DNA from: Mytilus edulis
Taxonomy: Eukaryota > Mollusca > Bivalvia > Mytilida > Mytilidae
DNA length: 64,000 bases
Assembly: GCF_963676685.1 (NCBI RefSeq)
Contig: NC_092353.1
Span: 11,681,734 to 11,745,733 of the forward strand
Direction of reading: 5' to 3'
Below are positions 35,431 to 47,151 of this stretch, in pieces. Under the pieces are notes generated by a model. It was given only the letters and a program-made list of their open reading frames with translations. It was not told the DNA's origin and ran no database searches. Within the stretch, counting starts at the first letter, position 1, and the number at the start of each line of letters is the position of its first letter. Both the position numbers and the translations under genes were made by a program.

Positions 35431-35859
35431 ATCTAAGTCATCGAAATAATATATAAACAACTACTGGCATGCAGTCCATTGAAAACCTGTTAAATTGGCA
35501 AGGTAGTTAGTTCATTATCAAAGGTATGATTTATTGCTGTTACTTGTCAACACCTCGCACACAATCAAAATATTTACAGTACGTATTGATTTGAAATGGG
35601 TTCAATTTACCATACACACCTATGAAATGAGTGCATTATATTTATTATTTCGGCAGTAAATAATTGAATAGTGCATTGAATTAAACGTACTCATGTCTAA
35701 CGGTATTTAAACGGAATGAAATATTTTGTTAAACTTTTAAATCAAGGGTTGTTATAGTTAACTATCGATCATTATTGGTAAAGACACATATAAATCCAAT
35801 ATAACCTTTGCATGATCAAAATGAATTAAGTTGAAAATTGGTTAATTAAGTGTAATTAA

Positions 35860-38800
35860 AGGGAAATTCCGCGATTTTTTACTTATCATCTAATTATGTT
35901 CATCTTAACATAAAAAACACATTTGCAAAGTTTTAAATTTATATTCCTTCTAATAACGGAGAAAATCAAGTATTTGAAACTTTTTTGGTTGAATTCTCGA
36001 GTGGGTCGTGACGTATTAGCCCGATTTATTGAATTCTGGGAAAAAATAAAATCTGTTTAACTCTTATAGCTTATCGACAATATACGTAATTAAAAGCGCA
36101 CAGCTGACGAATGGTCGTAGTCATTAACCACAATACAAGAATGAACGAAAATGAATATGCATATACCGTTTTGTTTTGATGAATTAAACTCCTATTAAAT
36201 TATCTCTAGTAAATGTTTTCGAATAAATTTCATCAATTATTGTTGAGAATTTTTTCATAAAATATTTATTGAACATTTTTACTGATATTGAACTGAAATT
36301 ATTTCAGTTCTATTTACCGTTATTGTTTTGATAATCATTTCAATGCAACTAAAGTGTGAGCAGAGTGTGTATATTATTTTGTAAAGGTCACTGTATATTT
36401 CTCGGCTTGAGGTCAATTTGTTTACCTTGTAGCTATTTAGCCGCAGGTGTGAGTTCAAGCGTACACAGGTATAAATGTTGTTATTTGGAAAGGATAAACA
36501 GAAAGGGTTAGAAAGAGTATGCTGTCACGATTTTAATACACTAAGAGTTTAATACACGATGAGAATAAAGATACAATAATTAAATTGTGTAAATTAATTG
36601 AAAATAAAATTTCAGATTCGTAATTCCGAAAGTGTATAAAAATAAAAGGAAACAATTTTTGATTACTTTCTTGGCGGTAATTGGCGTAAATGAAGTAAAA
36701 AATGGTAGTTTTAATCTTTAATAAAAACTAAATGCAATATTACCCAATTTGTTATACCATTGCCAATCTGTTTGATATCATTGACTTTACCGGAATTTTT
36801 TAACTTGTATTCAAATCTGGCTGTGTTTAAATTCTTATAAAACTATAGCAATTTTAAAGTTTTTAATTGAAAAAAAAATACAACATACAAAATGCATGAT
36901 TTTTTTGTTTTAGTTTCTTTTTAACATTTTATTCTTGCATAATTAAATTCATTTGACAATCATTTACACGAACTTTTTATGAAAAGAATACCAATTATCT
37001 AAGCTAAGGCATTATTTTTTTTTACAATTTTTTTTTTTTAAATTCTATGATAATATTTTGTGCAATGTTGAACATGATAGCCATCATTAATCCAAATAAG
37101 TAATACAGTAGTTGTAATAAAACTTATATCTTAGTCATGCATAACTGATATTGACGAATTTAGAATAGTTTGTCCATACATCGTTGTTCTTGCAACAATC
37201 ATTATTAGTATACATACATGTAAGTTTCCTGACGTATAAGCGCCACTGAGGATGAGTTCCAGAGAAAGCAAAATAGTAGCGTTTCGTTCGTTTGTTTGTT
37301 GGGAAAGGAGAGGAAATGCAACCACTTGTACAGATAAACGACAGAATTACCATACAAGCATTTATAGTCAATACAAACAGAAAGAGTTCCCATCGTTGGA
37401 CAGGGAATATGAAGGCTTCCAAGAATGAACTAGTGACATGTCTAACTCTGAACAGTTAGAAAACGGACTATCGACATCGACCGCTTGTTCTTGATATTTG
37501 AAACTGCATGCATATATACGTATATGTTTATGATTGTGATGAGTTCTTGCGACTGACAAAAACTAAATTCCTTCATGGTTATATCTTGCCATACTTTTAT
37601 ATTGGTTTGTAAGGTGATTACTCAAAATCATTATTTGAAAATCCTGTTTGTGAGATGTAGATTCATTTCAATACAGAAATTTCGTCTATGAATTAAGTTC
37701 CACAAGTGTATAACACGGAGAAGCTCTGAGGGTCCATTACTCCCATTTTGTTTGGGTGTGAACCATCGATGTTTACAGCAATATCAAAGAATAAGATGAT
37801 GATGGTAGAAAGATCTATGGGCGTTATGTGGCAAATAGTACATGCATATCGGACCATGAGTTGTCAATTTGTATGAAAAGATTTCCGATACAACCATATT
37901 ATTGAGAAGCAAGGTTTAAATGCTATACTCTCGTACTAGTATTACAGGGTTCTTGTCTTGTGGCGTTCACCTTAGACACACATCTTTTTAACGATGTTTA
38001 AAAAAAACGACAGAACCAATTTAATGTCATATTTCCATATTTTTTTTAAATGTAACTAAAAGTCTTTTATCTGACAAGAATACCCCTATTTAGCGGACAA
38101 GTAATTTATTCTTTTTTCTGTTATTGAATACCAAGAGAGAAAATAAATCCCGAAATTAATTTGAAACTTTGATACTCAAAAGTTTGCCAGCAAAATATTC
38201 ACATCCCTTGGGGATAATTAGTGTTCGTCCAGTGGCATATATTACAATTGTGATGACGAATTCCTTCCTTTGTTCGAGAACAATCTTATTGAAATATAAA
38301 TCTGTGATTTTACTATTTCCCGTGACAACTTCAATGAACCAAAGCAAAAGTTATACATCGACCTGTATTTAAATCAAATTGGTTCTCTTCTTCTTCTGGT
38401 ATACAATAGTCTATCGACATTCGATGATTACCTTCTGTTGGCATACGTGGACTAGTCTATTTACAAAACTTTTACCCCAATTTATTCAAAATATATGTTT
38501 TTTTTTTCTTATGTTTAATGTATACATGTATATATTTTAAATTGCGCTTTAGTTCCATAACTTTCAACCCAGTCGTATAAACGAATCATCGGCAAGTGCG
38601 TACATTTTATAAATCAATATTTCTGGTATGTTCCAATCTGTCCTTCACCATTGACAATGAGTATATATTACATTTTCCCAAATTCACCCTTGGAAAAAAT
38701 ATTTAAATAGATTTTAATTCCATCAAATCTTATTTTTTGGGTATTATTTATATTTTTATGAATAATATTCTTTACACCAGAAATGTTATTTATAAACAAG

Positions 38801-39515
38801 CGTATGAGTTTAGTAATGACAAGTAAGACAGAGTTGTATATTATACATCTGATAGTTCAAAATGGAAAGTTATAAGTTATCAGCCGTGTACACTGATCAA
38901 TACATGCAGAAGTGAAACGATGCATGAACTTGCAAGCCCGACAGGAAATCGCTTGAATACCTGGACGTGTCACCTCACACCCCTCCCAATACCTTTGAAA
39001 GTAATACCTGTAGCCATGCTGGTGATCAGATGAGGGAAGATTAAAAGTTATTTGAAAAAAGTTTATTACTTTAAAGAATTATGAACAAATTAGATTTTCG
39101 AAAACAATTTTCACGGATCACTTATTTATGATTTCAACTTTGACTTTTTACCTAATTCCAATATCAACAGTTTAAAAACAAAAGACCGTGGTAATTTAAA
39201 AAAAATAAGAATATTTTCCGTATCAACTTGAAGTTAGTAAGTCGGATAAAACAACCGTACGATTGCCAAGATATCGACATGCAATTACGACTACATCGGT
39301 TACTGTAGTTTTGTTCCTTTTGGGTTTATAGACATATCGATTTTATTAACCGGGAACGAAGACAAAATGGCTGAACGGATGGAAATGATTCTCTAAATTT
39401 AAAATCGATGGTGATCGCTTATCTAGCGGAATAAAACTATAATATCTATGAATTTGAGCATTTTTATGCCTAATGAACATAATATCAATTTTTGATTTTT
39501 TTGCGAAGTTTCCCT
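35860..39515. mobile_element. Large candidate element with AGGGAAA termini and TTAA flanks
   Basis: The left end reads TTAA, AGGGAAATTCCGCGATTTTT; the right end reads TTTTTTGCGAAGTTTCCCT, TTAA. The termini are inverted over about 15 bases with a few differences, and TTAA lies on both sides (35856-35859 and 39516-39519). That fits a piggyBac-like insertion of about 3.66 kb. No transposase is readable; minus-strand frames at 37131-37559 (up to 95 codons, three overlapping frames) are unrecognised. The short inverted ends make the assignment tentative. Confidence 0.42.
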
Positions 39516-39627
39516 TTAATGCGAATTAACTTCCGGTTCGAAAATGTAAAATATTTACTTGAATGATTTTGATTGATACATCACAGTCGACAATTTAAAA
39601 TGGACGACAGAAGACAGCAATCTATAC

Positions 39628-41426
39628 ACACTGTGCTTAAACGGCTGTGGGTAACTTAACCACAGCCCAAGATGGAGCCGCCTTGCGTCGGTTAGATACT
39701 TTTCTTCTATAGAATAACAATACCACGAATGCATCAATTAAACAACTGAATTTAAAAGTTGTATTGATCGTTTAGGGAAACCTCTAAACTGGAAAGGTGA
39801 TTAAATTCTACAAAATAAACGATCACAGCACGATTTTAAAAAACACTTAGGCTGTCCGTAACTTCAAAACAACTTGTCCGTAACTTTTTTCATCATACCA
39901 ATAGAGATGTCCGTAACTTTCAAAGAATCGGCATACGCGGATGTAATGTTTAAACTGATGATAGAGATTGCATCGAATACATATTCACAAAACGAAGTAG
40001 ATGTCTAGTATGATATAATTCATTGTATCGATGGAAGACAAAATTGGGAAAAATATGAAAAAAATAACGATAAATCCGCAAAACTCGGGTCTCATTTTGT
40101 ATAACGTCGGGGTATCCGAATCGCCAAGTTCGGAGGGTTGTTTCCGATCATGCATAGCAGTATGATAAACTGTTGAAACATATCATTGTTCGTTTTTATT
40201 TTTGAACAAGTAGACTACACAAGTATTTTTTACACATACATGTAGCATGTATACACTTACTGATTTTCTGCCAGCAACGACAAGGGTAGAGTGAATCCGG
40301 GATTTTGGATTTTGGAGGGGAACCCAAATTGCCCAGGCATGCAGTTGATAGACTATACGAGACTTAAGTGCACAAACTTTTTCCGTCTTTTTGAAAAAGC
40401 CAAAAACACTTTTCTCTCATCCCCACAAAAACCAAGATTTACAATAAATGGGAAAATTTTAAAAAAGGACATTTTGTATAAATGAATAAACCTAGTTTTA
40501 CAGCAGCTGCATATTTCATTTGTATGCAAGTTGCATTAAATCTCATTAAACTGAATAAAACTAAAAGACACAATAGGTAAAAGTCAGTGACAATAAAAGA
40601 AAAAGAGCAGTCAACATAGTGTAACAATTTGACATAATATATAAAAATATAAATAACTACGTAGGACAACAGGGTAATTTAATAGTCTAACAACCCCTGA
40701 TAACATACAAAGAGAGAAAAAAAAACATACTAGGAAACATATTCAAAAAATCATAACACTAACTAACTGGTGGGATGTATAAATACCGAGCCGCGTCAAA
40801 GAGTATTCATCAAAATACACATAGAAAGAAACAGAGGTGAAGGTAAACCACAAACATATAATTAAACTCAAAACATTAAAGAGTATGGAAAAGCCTTGGT
40901 CTGACAAGCGAAAAACGTCGATAAGACGCACATCAGTAAATAAAAGTTCAAACCATAACCAGGATGGAGTACCACAAACCCCACATAAAACTTCTGTGGT
41001 GTAAGTATGATGCGTTAATAAAATCACATTTGGTGGTGAATGAGTAGTATAAACGTCCGCGAAGGTTACAAATATGATGTTAATTGTCTTCTAATTGTTG
41101 AAATTATAATTCTTAAAATTTTAAATCAAAAGTTACCCACATCTAAAAATAAAGTTACGGACAGTCTGCTTAGTTTCGATCAAAAAGTTACGGACATCTT
41201 ATGCATTTTTTAAAGTTGACCTTGCGCTTTAGTGAACTCTATATTAACAAATTTATGGTAATTGTTAGTCATTTCTTTGTTCAATAATCCTAAAAAATAT
41301 TTACATTCTGCATGAAAAACGTCGCAAAAGGTACATTTTGTATGAATTAAATATCAACGAGTTTAGAGTCCGCCATCTTGGGCTGTGGGGTAACTTAAGT
41401 TACCCACAGCCGTTTAAGCACAGTGT
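39628..41426. mobile_element. DNA element with ~50-bp inverted ends and GTCCGTAACTT subterminal repeats
   Basis: The left end ACACTGTGCTTAAACGGCTG, then TGGGTAACTTAA and CCACAGCCCAAGATGG, is matched in inverse at 41375-41426, with a few-base indel in the right arm. Both sides are flanked by ATAC (39624-39627, 41427-41430), a possible 4-bp duplication. Inside each end are further inverted short repeats, GTCCGTAACTT three times near 39850-39920 and its complement (AAGTTACGGAC) near 41150-41200. The interior holds only short frames (40291-40485, 40743-41027) without a known domain, so it is non-autonomous. The superfamily is not clear; a 4-bp duplication occurs in Sola, among others. Confidence 0.75.
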
Positions 41427-41529
41427 ATACATATATATATAAAAAAATAGTGAATATATTTATCGAACTATATAACAATCTAGCAATGAATTCCCCTCCA
41501 TCTGGTGTATACGGCGGTCTTGTATTAAG

Positions 41530-41667
41530 AGTAGCGAGTATTTGCTCTTTGTTGAAGGCATTACTTTGACTTCGAGTAGCGAGTATTTGCTCTTTGTTGA
41601 AGGCATTAATTTGACTTCGAGTAGCGAGTATTTGCTCTTTGTTGAAGGCATTAATTTGACTTCGACA
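41530..41667 (-). repeat. 45-bp minisatellite, three units
   Basis: Three near-identical 45-base units (GAGTAGCGAGTATTTGCTCT, then TTGTTGAAGGCATTA and TTTGACTTC) follow head to tail. As 45 is a multiple of three, the minus strand stays open and encodes a 15-residue repeat (MPSTKSKYSLLEVK plus one). There is no signal, splice site or longer context, so a real protein is unlikely. Confidence 0.7.
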
Positions 41668-42590
41668 TGATGAAATATACTAAGGTGATGCTACTGTTGT
41701 TTTATGTGTTTGTAGCGATTTTGTCTCATGAATAACATTTAGTATTTCTTTATATTTTATTTTATTTTGAATATTAAATAAGCATAATTCAAATAGAAAT
41801 TATGACTTTTAATGGCCTACTAGGTTAAGCCATTGTATTTGAATCACTGTATAAATTCAAAACACCTTTTATATAAATCGACAGCCTTGTCAAAAAGGGA
41901 TCAGTACAAACTCACAAAAGACTATTATCTTGGTATTAGTATTTATTGTATGACGATTGTAAATATATTTTTTTATCATCAGTCAGCAGTCAAAGATTCG
42001 ATACTGACATGATCTAAAACTAACTTTTTAGAAGGTTCAGCTGGCTATGTAGTTATAGGTATTGACCAATCAAGTCGGTATATGTCATTTAATCTGTACG
42101 GCTCTGAATTCAAATAAGGTGCCCTGGAAGGGTAAGGATATGATGCTTTCCATGCTACACTCATAGAATGACATAAACGTCAAAGTCAGAAATAGAATCA
42201 CAGCTTGTTCATATAATTTGAAATAGCGCCCAAATGTTTGATTCTGCAACTGATTAAAAATATTTATTGCAATATTTGTTTGACTATTTACTTGTATTCA
42301 CATATAAGAATAACTAAAGAATACCTTCATTTCATATCACTGGTGATTATTATTTTAGATGTAGTAATCCTACATGGAGTCAACAGACATTGGTCATCTT
42401 CAAATAATTTCTTTGCAGACATATGTTATTGTTTGAAAAAGTATAAATTATTCGAAACACTAAGGATTTTCTTATCCCAGGAATAGATCACCTTAGCCGT
42501 AATTTGGTACAACTTTTTGGAATTTTGGGTCCTCAATGCTCTATAACTTTGAACTTGTTGTGGCTTTCTATTTATTTTGATCTGAGTATC
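41668..42590. other. No gene seen
   Basis: AT-rich stretch. The 82-codon frame at 42238-42486 is hydrophobic, lacks a recognisable domain and is not called. Confidence 0.4.
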
Positions 42591-42594
42591 ACTA

Positions 42595-42975
42595 ATGAGT
42601 CTTTTGTAGACGAAACGCGCGTCTGGTGTATCAAATCATAAGCCTAGTACCTTTGAGAACTATTCGTAAATATTACACTGATTAAATTTCGTGCATTTGC
42701 GGCGTTTTTCATTGTTAACCTTCACCAGAAACCTGTTGTTCAGTAGTTGTCATATGTTGGTTGAAACTTGGTTCATAAGCGTTTCTCGTTTCTCGTTTTT
42801 TATTAAAATTAGAACGTTGGCCTTATTGTTTGGTGTTACACTAGTCATTTTTGGACCCTTTATGGCTTGCTGTTCGGTGTGAGACAATGGTCGGTGTTCA
42901 ATTCGTACTTTGACCTATAATGATTTAGTTTTTACTAATTGTGACTTGGCTGAGAGATTTGTCTCATACCGAAGA
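42595..42975 (+). repeat. Ubiquitous mussel repeat, left part (two pieces)
   Basis: 42595-42665 is a copy of the short repeat at 15709-15790. 42750-42970 is the family that reads CATAAGCGTTTCTCGTTTCTCG, CTAGTCATTTTTGGACC, GCTTGCTGTTCGGTGTGAG, TTGACCTATAATG and TTGTCTCAT. It stops abruptly near 42970, where the LINE begins; other copies continue with GGCACTCACACCACATC (47620-47640). So either the LINE inserted here or a later deletion joined them. Confidence 0.65.
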
Positions 42976-44125
42976 CATGACGTTACTTCGGATTTCACAC
43001 GATTTCGCAACTAAATGGAACTTGAAATTTAATCATAAGAAATCTAAAGTTCTAGTGGTTGGGAAGCGGTTAAGTCCGGAACGAGTCTGGTCTCTTGGTG
43101 ATGTAAATATCGAGGAAGTGAACGAATATAAATACCTCGGTTACTACATAAATAGATCACTAAAGTCAAATTTCCATGTAAATAACTATTTGAAAGATAA
43201 GATGGATAATATGCTGAACTATTTGTTACGTGTCCTCGGTGAGCATGGAAATTTTAACCGTGTTAAATTTGGAGACGCCCTTTGGAACTCGGTGCTCCGG
43301 CCTTCTTTAACACACGCATGCGCCGTCTGGATGCCACTTTCAGCTACAAATATATCGATCATCGGCAGTTGGCAATACCGCGCAGCTAAGATCATTATGA
43401 ACACTAAAATGAATATTCCCCGTTCCGCTCTCCTTCTCGAGCTTGGATGGGAACCCGTATCTGCATTTATCACCCGCCAAAAAGTTGCGTACTTTAAAAG
43501 GATTAATAACCTACCAGACGATAGACTGTGCAAGCGAGTCTTTAGTGAAATGGTTCAATTAAACGAAAGTGTCTGGAAATATGTTCAAGAGATGAACACC
43601 TACACGGAAAGTATTGGGTCTAATAAATTTAACTGTCAATATGGTAGGGAAAGTTTAATTATTGATGTTACTACTAAAAGTAGCATTGATTTGTATCAGC
43701 ACTGCTATATTAAGACAGGTAGCCAGCTATACTTAGAGGACATAAGCGATTTTAATTCATCCCGTCTTAAACTGCTCGCAAGAACAAATTATTTGCCATT
43801 AAAGCAGTTTCTTTTTAGAATGCATATGTCCGAGGACAACCTATGTCCCATTTGTGATTCAGGGGAGTCAGAAGATTTAGAACATTTTCTGCTCGGGTGT
43901 ACATCTCTTGAACAAACCAGGTCTAAATTTTGCACCTTATTTGCCTCTTTTAATGATAGAAATGTAAGTTTTCTGGAACTGTCGCCACGTGCACAAGTAT
44001 TATTTTTAGTTGGCGATATTGGTTATGCTTTTAACGATGAAATTGGTTCATTTTATGATGTTTATGGAAGAATGTATCTCTTAGAATTATTTAGATTACG
44101 TCAAACTATGGTTGAACCAAAATAA
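42941..44125 (+). CDS. LINE reverse-transcriptase C-terminal part (5'-truncated)
   Basis: A 394-codon frame with no ATG at its left edge; the first ~10 codons come from the adjoining repeat, and LINE coding sequence begins near 42968-42975, at or just after the catalytic YxDD region of the reverse transcriptase. Visible features are FNHKKSKVLVVG and YKYLGYYI, then the thumb/connection region and a C-terminal zinc-finger-like CPICDSGESEDLEHFLLGC, as in non-LTR retrotransposons of the jockey/CR1/I type. Upstream endonuclease and polymerase core are missing, so it cannot move by itself. The frame is intact to the stop, suggesting a fairly young copy. It is probably not a host gene. Confidence 0.85.
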   Translation: MTWLRDLSHTEDMTLLRISHDFATKWNLKFNHKKSKVLVVGKRLSPERVWSLGDVNIEEVNEYKYLGYYINRSLKSNFHVNNYLKDKMDNMLNYLLRVLGEHGNFNRVKFGDALWNSVLRPSLTHACAVWMPLSATNISIIGSWQYRAAKIIMNTKMNIPRSALLLELGWEPVSAFITRQKVAYFKRINNLPDDRLCKRVFSEMVQLNESVWKYVQEMNTYTESIGSNKFNCQYGRESLIIDVTTKSSIDLYQHCYIKTGSQLYLEDISDFNSSRLKLLARTNYLPLKQFLFRMHMSEDNLCPICDSGESEDLEHFLLGCTSLEQTRSKFCTLFASFNDRNVSFLELSPRAQVLFLVGDIGYAFNDEIGSFYDVYGRMYLLELFRLRQTMVEPK

Positions 44126-44480
44126 ACCTTTGAGTTAACTTACTCGTATGTACTATTATATACTGATTGATCTTAGTTTTTATGCTTTATACATGCTGCA
44201 TGGTCATATTTGTCTATGAGTGTTTTAATTACATGTATATTTTAACATTCTATAAATTGTTTTTTTTTTTTTTTTTTTTTTTTTATTATGATTATGTATT
44301 TTAGAAATCTCTATTTTTGTCTTATTAATGTGCCATGTATGTTATTGTTTCAAAGACATTCTATAATGAAACCATTAACTAAAATGTATATAATTGTAAA
44401 TAATATAGTATAGACGCACCATCACTTCTTCCCTGATGACTGGTGCCCCCGATGTAAAGGGGTAGTTTTCTAAATAAAAT
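44126..44480 (+). mobile_element. 3' tail of the LINE copy
   Basis: Non-coding tail after the LINE stop codon, with a run of about 28 T near 44262 and a GATGACTGGTGCCCCCGATG stretch. It ends at AAATAAAATATATAT..., an (AT)n microsatellite where a LINE 3' end is expected. No target duplication could be set because the 5' side is truncated. Confidence 0.6.
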
Positions 44481-44723
44481 ATATATATATATATATACCG
44501 CATCTTTTTATATCTATGTGTTGTAACATTCTTGTAGACATTTTAGAACCGAAATCAGAAACACAAGATTATTAAAAAATAAGTTATGCTTACTTTCTTT
44601 GCACACATTTGTATTATAAAAATTAGACAAACTGCGCAGATAAATTTAATAGAATGGCAAAATTAGAAAAGAACTTCAATAACTCTATAATGTTCAGTCA
44701 TCCTGCATTGTAATATCTAGTAT

Positions 44724-46379
44724 TTATTCAACTTTATAAATTGCACTGTGTGATCTCTCTGAGCATACTAATAATAATTTATTCTCTTTATCAAGACTTA
44801 TCGCCCTTGGATTACTGATACCATCTCCATCCAATGATTTTTGTTTGAACAGCTTGCCATTAGGTGACAATACAACGATGTTGTTGGACTTTAGCCCGGC
44901 CACGAAAACATTACAATTGTTGTCGACTGATATGCCGCTTGGATTTTGTAAAACAGTTTCGTCCTTGAATTTCCAAAGAACAGAACCATTGATATTGTAA
45001 CAGATAACAGTGTGTTCCTGCCAGTTCGAATAGAAAATCTCATCTTTAGACCCTACAACATAAGACTGATAAATCGGGTCACCTACGTTTAGCGTAGTAA
45101 TTCTCTCTGTACGCACATCCATTTTCTTGACTTTAGATTTATCGGTTGTATAGATAATCGAACCATTGATATGTGAAATACCAAAACCGTAACCTTCAGC
45201 TCGTATGCGTTTTATAACTTCTTTTCGGTTCCTATCAATGAATGTTATTTCGGCATCATCAGTGACTGCAAGCCTATTATAATCTATACACGTGACATCG
45301 TACGCCATTCTTAGCTGTAGTTTTTTATTCAGACTACCATTAGGATTTAGAAATACGACATGAAAATCACCTGTGATAATAATATCACCTCTAGGTAGTA
45401 GTAAACACCCTGTTACGCTCATGCCTTCTGGTAACGGTAGTTTTCGTAGTAGAGTAAGTTTGACACTGTTAATTGTAGGTTTTTGTGTTACCATGAACAT
45501 TTGTATTCCCTTAGCTTGTCGTTTTACATACGTTTTGCTTGCAGGTAATTTTTTTACAGAGAATGCACCAAGTTTGATATCACCCCTATCTATATTCTTA
45601 ACCATACTATCATCGAAACAGAAAACAATATTATTCAAAGCGCCTTGTGTTTGTAGAGAAGTGACAGATTCCTCTGCTTTCTGCAGGTCCTGTTCAAACT
45701 TTTTCGACGCTAAAAACACCTGCATATTGGAAGCATTTTCGGTCATAAAAGATAAGCTGTCATTAAATTCGCCGGCACATTGTTGGTGTTTAGATAGCTG
45801 TTCGATAACTCTATTGATATCTGTTTGATGGGTTGATAATGCTGTTTTTCGTTGTGATTCTAGATTATCTAACTGTTCATTTAACTGTTTTCGTATCTGT
45901 TGGATTCTGTTTTCAATTCGATTGCTTTTAAAATGTAGCTGTTGTAAGTTTTGTATCTTTTCTTTGACCATATATTCACAAAAGGAATAAATATCTTTAA
46001 AACCCTCTGCTAACTGCTCAGTCAGAAATGATCTTTTGGTATCTTTTAGGAAATCATCAACAGCTGGCAAATTTGTACAGTGACTGTGTAAAGGATCTAT
46101 ACACTTTCTGCAACATAACTGCTCATGCGTAATACAGTAATTCTGAAATGGTGCGTTATGTTGTTCGCAGTATGTGCTCAATTCCCTTACACTAGCAGGT
46201 AATTTCTTATAATTGTCTATTGAAACGACCATATGTTCTCGTGTTTTCCTAGCGCTGCTGTGGTGATCTGCACAGTTTGAACAAAATGCCTCCTCACAAT
46301 CATGACACCACACCACTGATTTCTGTTTAATACCTCTGTAGTCACAAGCTTCGCAGAAAGTTATCGTATTAGACGTCAT
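44724..46379 (-). CDS. TRIM-like B-box protein with C-terminal propeller, 551 aa
   Basis: Single-exon frame starting at ATG 46379. Domains in order: B-box 1 (about residues 9-50; CEACDYRG...WCHDCEEAFCSNC...H), B-box 2 (about 68-108; YCEQHNAPFQNYC...CCRKC...H...C), a coiled coil (about 125-245, rich in Q/E/K/L heptads, e.g. RIQQIRKQLNEQLDNLES), and a C-terminal region (about 320-551) of NHL/beta-propeller type with repeats such as NPSGISVDNNCNVFVAG and NPRAISLDKENKLLLVC. There is no RING finger, so it lacks the usual E3 ligase catalytic module; it may act as a scaffold or partner. Such RING-less B-box proteins are numerous in bivalves, and many TRIM genes there have one exon. Length and ending look complete. 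No disabling change was seen. Confidence 0.9.
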   Translation of the reverse strand: MTSNTITFCEACDYRGIKQKSVVWCHDCEEAFCSNCADHHSSARKTREHMVVSIDNYKKLPASVRELSTYCEQHNAPFQNYCITHEQLCCRKCIDPLHSHCTNLPAVDDFLKDTKRSFLTEQLAEGFKDIYSFCEYMVKEKIQNLQQLHFKSNRIENRIQQIRKQLNEQLDNLESQRKTALSTHQTDINRVIEQLSKHQQCAGEFNDSLSFMTENASNMQVFLASKKFEQDLQKAEESVTSLQTQGALNNIVFCFDDSMVKNIDRGDIKLGAFSVKKLPASKTYVKRQAKGIQMFMVTQKPTINSVKLTLLRKLPLPEGMSVTGCLLLPRGDIIITGDFHVVFLNPNGSLNKKLQLRMAYDVTCIDYNRLAVTDDAEITFIDRNRKEVIKRIRAEGYGFGISHINGSIIYTTDKSKVKKMDVRTERITTLNVGDPIYQSYVVGSKDEIFYSNWQEHTVICYNINGSVLWKFKDETVLQNPSGISVDNNCNVFVAGLKSNNIVVLSPNGKLFKQKSLDGDGISNPRAISLDKENKLLLVCSERSHSAIYKVE

Positions 46380-47150
46380 ACTAATATATCTAATAAATGA
46401 AATTAAGAGATAAGATTATCCCCTCGTAGAAATAGAAAATAGAATTTTCATCCCTTTAATATGAAAGAAAATAAAGCCAATGTGTTTTGCCTGATGATAT
46501 GATACATTGTTTTTCTTTCGTGAAATAGAAAAAAAATCATGTTTCTCAGCCAAGATTATTAATACTTAGCTTTATTCTAAAGCAATACTTAGTGGTTTCT
46601 TATATGATGGAATAATAGTAATAAAGAAACGTAACAGTTCCCTCTTTACTGCTATGCCTAGCTCACTTTATTTGGGACCCTTAACACAAGTAATCGTCTT
46701 CATTTCTCTGAACAAACATTGATTAACTGGCTGTAACGTTTCATTGGTTTTATCTGTCATTAGCATCACAGTGAGTTCCACATTCTTAGAATACGTGACC
46801 AAGTGGTTTCTTGATGCTCAATCTCAAGATTTCTTTTTCATGTGTTTATATAATAGTTTATCATTTTGTTCTCATAACTCGATCATCGTCTCTTACATAA
46901 TGTTTGGTTTATTTGTTTTAAAGTTTCTGTGTATTCATTTCTATTTGATTTTGCTATCCTTCGTAACTAAAAACATCATATGCAACACAATCATATAAAC
47001 CTAATTAAATAGAAAAAGAAGATGGAACTATTATATCAACAAGAACCCGGTAAAAATAATACGACATTATTAACGGCCTTAAATCAATGTATTCCTTTTC
47101 CTAAGATATATTGATATACAAATGTATTATGAATTATTTGTTCAGTTTAG
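46380..47150. other. Upstream of the TRIM gene; no gene seen
   Basis: This should hold the TRIM promoter and 5' UTR. No motif is distinct enough to call. The 84-codon hydrophobic frame at 46744-46998 has no domain. Confidence 0.4.
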
Positions 47151-47151
47151 G

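Noticed and set aside
37131-37559. Four overlapping minus-strand frames of 62-95 codons
   Set aside because: They overlap in different frames, share no domain and lie inside a candidate mobile element; none can be preferred.
44262-44290. Poly-T run as a processed-transcript signature in antisense
   Set aside because: It lies in the middle of the LINE 3' tail, not at an insertion boundary, and no spliced gene copy is attached.
45373-45828. 151-codon plus-strand frame
   Set aside because: Antisense shadow of the TRIM-like gene.
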